Below, one piece after another: positions 58,950 through 64,000 of a stretch of DNA of 64,000 nt. This DNA is from Methylovulum sp. GTDB lineage: Bacteria > Pseudomonadota > Gammaproteobacteria > Methylococcales > Methylomonadaceae. The translations under genes and the position numbers were made by a program. Location of the stretch: contig NZ_JAQTZU010000004.1 in assembly GCF_028687615.1 (NCBI RefSeq), positions 109,606-173,605 on the forward strand, written 5' to 3'. Below the pieces are notes generated by a model. The model was not told the origin of the DNA. It did not search any database and worked only from the letters and a program-made list of their open reading frames with translations. Numbering within the stretch: the stretch's first letter is position 1; every line of letters starts with the position of its first letter.

Positions 58950-61127
58950 ATGGAAAAGCAAACTGACAATACGCTGGATAGTGGTTCAATAAAAATAATT
59001 GCAGCAAAACATCACGACCCTTTTTCCGTGCTGGGCCGCCACCCCCACGAAACAGGGCTTAAGGTGAAAGTCTATTTACCTTATGCGGAATCTGTCAGCT
59101 TTGCTGACGGTGGTGCAAAAATCCCCCGCATAACGGGCACGGATTTTTTTGAATACACCGCACAGCAAAATGAATTGCCCGAGCATTATCAACTGGCTTG
59201 GATTGATAAAGATGGCGGTCAGCACCGCCATTACGACCCTTACGATTTTGGCGTGCAATTACCCGAATTTGACCGGCATTTATTTGCTGAGGGCAAGCAC
59301 TGGCATGTCTACCAGAAAATGGGCGCACATCTGCATACCGTTGACGCTATCGCCGGGGTGCTGTTTACCGTGTGGGCGCCGAATGCTGGCAGGGTAAGCG
59401 TTGTTGGCGACTTCAACCGCTGGGACGGTCGTTGCAACCCTATGCGTAGCTTGGGTGGCAGCGGTATTTGGGAGCTGTTTATCCCAGGTCTGGAAGTGGG
59501 CTGTCTGTATAAATTTGAACTCTTGAACCGCCAAAGCAATGAGGTGTTAAGCAAAACCGACCCTTACGGACAACAATTTGAATTGCGCCCAAAAACAGCG
59601 TCAATTGTCGTGCAAGAAAATACTTACCAATGGCAAGATGGGGCATGGATGAACCATCGCGGCAGCCATGACTGGTTGCACGAACCCATGTCAATTTATG
59701 AAGTGCATTTGGGTTCATGGCGGCGTGGCGATTTTGCCCGGTTTCTGAATTACCGCGAGCTGGCTGACCAGCTCGTCGCCTATGTTAAAGGCATGGGCTT
59801 TACCCATATCGAATTGATGCCCGTCACCGAACATCCGCTGGATGCGTCCTGGGGCTACCAGACCAGCGGATATTTTGCGCCCACCAGCCGTTTCGGCACT
59901 CCCGATGATTTCCGCTATTTTATGGACACCTGCCACCAGAACAATATCGGTGTGATCCTGGATTGGGTGCCTGCACATTTTCCCAAAGATGCTTTCGCAC
60001 TGGCCCGTTTTGATGGCAGCGCGCTTTACGAACATGAAGACCCGCGCAAAGGTGAACACCGGGACTGGGGCACACTGATTTATAACTACGGACGCAATGA
60101 AGTCAGGAATTTCTTGTTGTCCAGCGCCGTGTTCTGGATGCAAGAATTCCATATCGACGGCTTACGGGTGGATGCGGTCGCGTCGATGCTGTACCTGGAT
60201 TACTCGCGCGAGGATGGCGACTGGGTCCCTAACATTCATGGCGGTAACGAAAACCTTGAAGCCATAGACTTTTTCAGGGAACTCAACACGATCACCCATC
60301 AGCAATTCCCCGGCTCCGTCATGATGGCGGAAGAATCCACCGCCTGGCCGCAAGTCACCCGACCAACTTGGGTCGGGGGCTTAGGTTTTTCAATGAAATG
60401 GAATATGGGTTGGATGAACGACATCCTGGCTTATATGCAAGAAAATCCCATCCATAGACGTTTTCATCATGACCAATTGACTTTCGGGATGCTGTACGCG
60501 TTTACCGAGAATTTCACCTTGCCTTTTTCGCATGATGAAGTGGTGCATGGCAAAGGTTCTATGGTCAATAAAATGCCTGGTGATGAATGGCAACGCTTCG
60601 CCAATTTACGCCTGCTTTATACGATGATGTTCACTTACCCAGGTAAAAAACTGCTGTTCATGGGCTGCGAGTTTGCCCAAGGCACCCAGTGGAATTTCAA
60701 CCAAACCCTGGATTGGTATGTGCTGGACTACCCGCTGCATCAAGGCGTCCAAGCCCTGGTAAAAGACTTGAACAGCCTTTATCAGGCGCAACCGCCCTTG
60801 TTCAAGCTGGATTTTGTCCATGATGGTTTTGAATGGATAGACTGCCATGATGTCGCACAATCCGTCATCAGCTATCGCCGCAAAGATGGCGGCCAGGAAT
60901 TAATTATCGCCCTCAACTTTACGCCCGTGGTCAGGGAAAATTACCGGATTGGTGTGCCTGAAGCAGGTAGTTATCAGGAGATTTTTAACTCCGATGCCAG
61001 CGAATATGCAGGTAGCAACGTCGTTAATGGCGAGCGGGTGTCCGAAGCCATCCCCTGGATGAATTTGCCGCACTCTATCAGCCTGACACTCCCGCCGCTT
61101 GCGGGGATTATTTTAAAATTGGCTTAA
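58950..61127 (+). CDS. glgB: 1,4-alpha-glucan branching enzyme
   Basis: The 725-residue enzyme has an N-terminal carbohydrate-binding domain, then the GH13 core with [27 protein letters not shown] (nucleophile), [10 protein letters not shown] (acid) and [12 protein letters not shown]. It introduces alpha-1,6 branches into glycogen. The ATG at 58950 was chosen over an upstream frame to 58893. glgX follows after a repeat element. Confidence 0.95.
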   Translation: MEKQTDNTLDSGSIKIIAAKHHDPFSVLGRHPHETGLKVKVYLPYAESVSFADGGAKIPRITGTDFFEYTAQQNELPEHYQLAWIDKDGGQHRHYDPYDFGVQLPEFDRHLFAEGKHWHVYQKMGAHLHTVDAIAGVLFTVWAPNAGRVSVVGDFNRWDGRCNPMRSLGGSGIWELFIPGLEVGCLYKFELLNRQSNEVLSKTDPYGQQFELRPKTASIVVQENTYQWQDGAWMNHRGSHDWLHEPMSIYEVHLGSWRRGDFARFLNYRELADQLVAYVKGMGFTHIELMPVTEHPLDASWGYQTSGYFAPTSRFGTPDDFRYFMDTCHQNNIGVILDWVPAHFPKDAFALARFDGSALYEHEDPRKGEHRDWGTLIYNYGRNEVRNFLLSSAVFWMQEFHIDGLRVDAVASMLYLDYSREDGDWVPNIHGGNENLEAIDFFRELNTITHQQFPGSVMMAEESTAWPQVTRPTWVGGLGFSMKWNMGWMNDILAYMQENPIHRRFHHDQLTFGMLYAFTENFTLPFSHDEVVHGKGSMVNKMPGDEWQRFANLRLLYTMMFTYPGKKLLFMGCEFAQGTQWNFNQTLDWYVLDYPLHQGVQALVKDLNSLYQAQPPLFKLDFVHDGFEWIDCHDVAQSVISYRRKDGGQELIIALNFTPVVRENYRIGVPEAGSYQEIFNSDASEYAGSNVVNGERVSEAIPWMNLPHSISLTLPPLAGIILKLA

Positions 61128-61179
61128 TTCTTTGTGTGGACTGGGACGTCCGTACTGAGTCGATAGTCTGGTGTTAATA

Positions 61180-61403
61180 ACTGATGTTACGCACGACTTA
61201 GGATTTGGCTAAAAATAACATCCCGAACTGCCATTGCCGAAACCATAGAGACCTGGCAGGTTTTTGAAACCTGCCAGGTCTTAAATCAGGAAGTTAATAT
61301 TGGCCGAATTCTTACTTCTGTCTACGAACCGTAGAGCGCGAAGCGAAAAAAAGGCGTTAGTGCATTTTTTTCGTGCTTTTCGTGGACAATGCCTAACATC
61401 AGT
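61180..61403. mobile_element. MITE with ACTGATGTTACGCA ends and TAATA target duplication
   Basis: The left end ACTGATGTTACGCA and the right end (AACATCAGT, with a change to GCCTAACATCAGT) flank a 224-bp element. TAATA lies directly outside both ends (61175-61179 and 61404-61408). The interior contains the family P palindrome copy 5 (61250-61280) and a GTAGAGCGCGAAGCGAAA segment shared with 47011-47346. Confidence 0.8.
61250..61280. repeat. 31-bp palindrome, family P, copy 5 with paired changes
   Basis: GACCTGGCAGGTTT and AAACCTGCCAGGTC are perfect arms. Compared with other copies, both T of the left arm have become G, and the matching A of the right arm have become C. Confidence 0.8.
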
Positions 61404-61432
61404 TAATAATCAAAGTCAACTAGGATCTAGTG

Positions 61433-63520
61433 ATGGCATCGAAAACAACAGAGGATTTCCTCTCGTTAATTACGGAAGATTTTAGTATCCAACGGGGCCA
61501 TGCTTTACCTTTTGGGGCGACCATTGAACGTGGGGGCATAAATTTTTCGATATACGCCCGCCATGCCACGGGAGTCATTCTGGTGTTTTTTCTTCCTGGC
61601 GAAGAAGACGAAATAGTGGCTTTTCCTCTGGACAATAACATTAACCGGACAGGCGATGTCTGGCATGTGTTTATAGCCGGTTTGAACCCGGGGGTCGAAT
61701 ATGCCTATAAAATTGACGGCCCGCAAATCCTTCCGCATCGCTACGATGCCAATCTGCTCTTGGCCGACCCTTATGCGATTGCCTTAAACGGGCGGTGTGT
61801 TTGGGCGGATTCCAGACACAACCATACGCCATTTCGTCGGGCTATCTTAGTCACTAAGGCATACGACTGGGAATTCGACCAACCTCTCAATCGCCCGCTT
61901 GCCGATTCAATCATCTACGAGTTACATGTCCGCAGCTTTACCCAAGACACGTCTGCACAAGCCAATCATCCTGGCACTTTCCGTGGCCTGATCGAGAAAA
62001 TCCCTTATTTGCTTGAACTGGGCGTCACCGCCGTGGAATTGATGCCAGTCACTGAATTCGACGAACTGGATAATGGGCGACTTAATCCCGATACGGGTTC
62101 AGGGCTGCACAATTTATGGGGTTACCATCCTTTATCTTTTTTTGCCATTAAATCAGCTTATGCGGCGGATAGTATTCCAGGCGGCGAAATCAATGAATTT
62201 AAAGACATGGTCAAAGCCCTACATGCCGCCGGTATTGAAGTCATTCTTGATGTGGTCTACAACCACAGCGGCGAAGGCGATCACAGAGGCCCGACTTATT
62301 CGTTAAAAGGCATTGATAACAGCAGCTATTACATGCTGGCTAAAGATGGCAGTTACATGAATTTTTCCGGTTGCGGCAATACCATCAACTGCAACCATCC
62401 CTATGTGCGGAACTGGATTATGGACAGTTTGCGTTATTGGGTGATGGAAATGCACGTCGATGGCTTCCGCTTTGATTTGGCTTCGATATTGGGACGGGAC
62501 CAACAAGGTCGGGTATTGGACAGCCCGCCCTTGTTGGAACAAATCGCCGGAGACCCGGTGCTTGCCAAAACCAAATTAATCGCCGAAGCCTGGGATGCCG
62601 CCGGCTTATACCAAGTCGGCAGTTTCCCCAATTGGGGCAGATGGGCGGAATGGAACGGACATTTCCGCGATGATGTCAGGCGCTTTGTCAAAGGCGACCC
62701 GGGCATGGTGGGAAGCTTGGCTAACCGCATCGCCGGAAGTTCCGATCTTTACCAATTTGGGCGCGATCCCAGCCACGGCATCAATTTTATCACCAGCCAT
62801 GACGGTTTCACGTTACGGGACTTGGTCAGCTATAACGAAAAACATAACCGGGCCAATGGCGAAGGCAACCGCGATGGCGACAATAACAATCTCAGTTGGA
62901 ATTGTGGTGCTGAAGGGGAAACATCCGACCCCCATATTAAGCAGTTGCGCGAACGCCAAGTCCGTAATTTAGCCACCTTGTTGTTAATATCACGCGGTGT
63001 GCCGATGATTCTAGCTGGCGATGAGATGGGCAGGACGCAACAAGGCAATAACAACGCGTACTGCCAGGACAATGGCATCAACTGGTTAAACTGGCGGTGC
63101 TTAAGTGAAAACAAAGAGCTATTCCGGTTTTTTCGGTTGCTGATCGCGTTTAGAAAATCCCATGAATTACTACGGCACGACAGTTTCACGATTAAAGAAG
63201 GCCAGGGGCTGAAAATTGACTGGCATGGGCACCGGCTTCAGTCACCCGATTGGAGTTATGAATCGCGTAGCATCGCAGCGCACCTGTTTGGCGGTAATTC
63301 TAAAAGGCTTGCCGCCGATATTTATTTGATAGCCAATGCCCATTGGGAAACGGGATCATTTCAACTGCCACCCCTCAAGCACAAAAAATGGCATCGATTT
63401 ATCGACACCAGTTTGCCTGGGGAACTGGCAATTATGGAAGACGAACAATTGCCAGTTTTAGATGATCAGGATCATTACCTGGTTGGAGCAAGGACTGTGC
63501 TTGTGTTAATAGGCAGGTAG
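61433..63520 (+). CDS. glgX: Glycogen debranching enzyme GlgX
   Basis: The 695-residue enzyme has an N-terminal CBM48 domain, then the GH13 core with ILDVVYNHSGEGD, HVDGFRFDLASIL (nucleophile), IAEAWDAAG (acid) and FITSHDGFTLRDLV, and a C-terminal beta domain. It removes branches from limit-dextrins. The ATG at 61433 was preferred over a GTG at 61430. It follows glgB in the same direction. Confidence 0.93.
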   Translation: MASKTTEDFLSLITEDFSIQRGHALPFGATIERGGINFSIYARHATGVILVFFLPGEEDEIVAFPLDNNINRTGDVWHVFIAGLNPGVEYAYKIDGPQILPHRYDANLLLADPYAIALNGRCVWADSRHNHTPFRRAILVTKAYDWEFDQPLNRPLADSIIYELHVRSFTQDTSAQANHPGTFRGLIEKIPYLLELGVTAVELMPVTEFDELDNGRLNPDTGSGLHNLWGYHPLSFFAIKSAYAADSIPGGEINEFKDMVKALHAAGIEVILDVVYNHSGEGDHRGPTYSLKGIDNSSYYMLAKDGSYMNFSGCGNTINCNHPYVRNWIMDSLRYWVMEMHVDGFRFDLASILGRDQQGRVLDSPPLLEQIAGDPVLAKTKLIAEAWDAAGLYQVGSFPNWGRWAEWNGHFRDDVRRFVKGDPGMVGSLANRIAGSSDLYQFGRDPSHGINFITSHDGFTLRDLVSYNEKHNRANGEGNRDGDNNNLSWNCGAEGETSDPHIKQLRERQVRNLATLLLISRGVPMILAGDEMGRTQQGNNNAYCQDNGINWLNWRCLSENKELFRFFRLLIAFRKSHELLRHDSFTIKEGQGLKIDWHGHRLQSPDWSYESRSIAAHLFGGNSKRLAADIYLIANAHWETGSFQLPPLKHKKWHRFIDTSLPGELAIMEDEQLPVLDDQDHYLVGARTVLVLIGR

Positions 63521-63614
63521 CGTTTTGAAAAACTTGACCTGTCAAGGAATATAAGCATTAACCGTCACAGCCTGTCATCAAGCTAAGGAGAAAACTCATA
63601 ATTTTCATGATAGT

Positions 63615-63676
63615 TGTCCACGAAAGACACGAAAAAAATGAGATAAATTTTCGTGTTTTTCGTGTTTTTCGTGGAA
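63615..63676. repeat. GTCCACG-type inverted repeat
   Basis: TGTCCACGAAAGACACGAAA at the left is mirrored by TTCGTGTTTTTCGTGTTTTT and CGTGGA at the right. It is a short copy of the repeat seen at 24285-24558. The rest of 63521-63897 shows no convincing gene. Confidence 0.6.
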
Positions 63677-63897
63677 AAACACCTTAGCTTGATGCGTGTG
63701 ATCACCGGCACCTAAAACCCAGCTCAAAAAAATCCCCACACATTTCTTTTGCCAAGAAACGCCATCCACAGCCAACCGCCACATAGGGGCGTTTTCCTTG
63801 GTTTTTTGTTGTAAATACGACAATTCCACTGCTTACCTGACTATTTAAAAGCGTCCAGACACTGAAAAGATTGAGTTATACCAATCCCAATAAGTTT

Positions 63898-64000
63898 CTA
63901 TGACAACACCGCCCAGCTCCGAGAGCAAAGGGATCGAATGGCGTCCGGTTGCAAAGCAAATTTATTCCAAGCCTGACAGCAGACATCAAGAATGTCGTCA
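63898..64000 (-). CDS. IS630-family transposase, C-terminal part, cut by the window edge
   Basis: Read leftward from the window edge, the frame gives DDILDVCCQAWNKFALQPDA and then IRSLCSRSWAVLS and a stop at 63898-63900. This matches the end of IS630-type DDE transposases (ILDACCNAWN…IRSL). The rest of the gene lies outside the window. No inverted repeat or TA target could be confirmed on this side. Confidence 0.7.
   Translation of the reverse strand, partial: DDILDVCCQAWNKFALQPDAIRSLCSRSWAVLS

Noticed and set aside
63605..63829. 74-codon open frame on the minus strand
   Set aside because: Its C-terminal part is the GTCCACG-type repeat and the rest matches no family I recognise.

Overview
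The window looks like chromosomal DNA of a gammaproteobacterium. The neighbourhoods tesA-ybbA-ybbP, nirBD, urtABCDE, glgB-glgX, mlaA, recQ and a B-family haem-copper oxidase operon all fit, and the gene sizes match that class. The density of small palindromic and MITE-like repeats, together with a long pyruvate-kinase-like protein, an EGKCG-type bufferin precursor and the nitrogen genes, resembles Methylococcales. No diagnostic methanotroph gene lies in the window, so that placement is an inference. No rRNA, tRNA or CRISPR array was seen.

Layout: (1) 1-5.2 kb holds a partial Uma2-family gene, a PepSY membrane protein, a nucleotidyltransferase, a secreted C-type lectin with a G11 tract in its signal-peptide region, and two MITE-like elements just before proS (5256-6965). 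(2) 7.1-16 kb is a leftward nitrate/nitrite assimilation block: nirB, nirD, an FAD reductase and nasA, with two toxin-antitoxin pairs wedged between the reductase and nasA. The nirB leader reads as a complete control region: a sigma-54-type promoter, two small hairpins of the ANTAR type, then an intrinsic terminator. (3) 16-21 kb has ybbA-ybbP divergent from tesA, a GlcG/HbpS protein and a decayed PepSY gene. (4) 21-29 kb is the urea ABC transporter operon (porin, urtA, urtB, urtC, urtD, a small extra gene, urtE). (5) 29-35 kb has an orphan cas2, a phosphofructokinase with an unusual active-site residue, kup and trkA.

(6) 35.4-41.5 kb is a stress/detoxification-like island. An ECF42-type sigma factor with a C-terminal TPR-like extension is followed by two DGPF (YCII-like) proteins, five VOC/PhnB-type proteins and a WYL regulator. 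Two upstream sites share TGTCGA-N17-CGACY, and a second 39-bp palindromic box is repeated upstream of two VOC genes, so this cluster appears to have its own small regulon. (7) 41.6-44.7 kb is a cba-type oxidase operon that includes a 47-residue membrane subunit. (8) 45-49.5 kb has an ABC exporter, an HvfA-like cysteine-rich precursor with a DoxX partner but no modification enzyme, and a convergent ECF sigma/anti-sigma pair. (9) 49.6-64 kb has a pyruvate-kinase-like gene, mlaA, two tandem sulfotransferases, recQ, a Gfo/Idh/MocA oxidoreductase, a PEBP protein, glgB, glgX and, at the right edge, the end of an IS630-type transposase gene.

Several families of dispersed inverted repeats run through the window. 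Two copies of one family (47011-47346 and 61180-61403) have 5-bp target duplications. Two repeat types have entered the nasA reading frame without breaking it.
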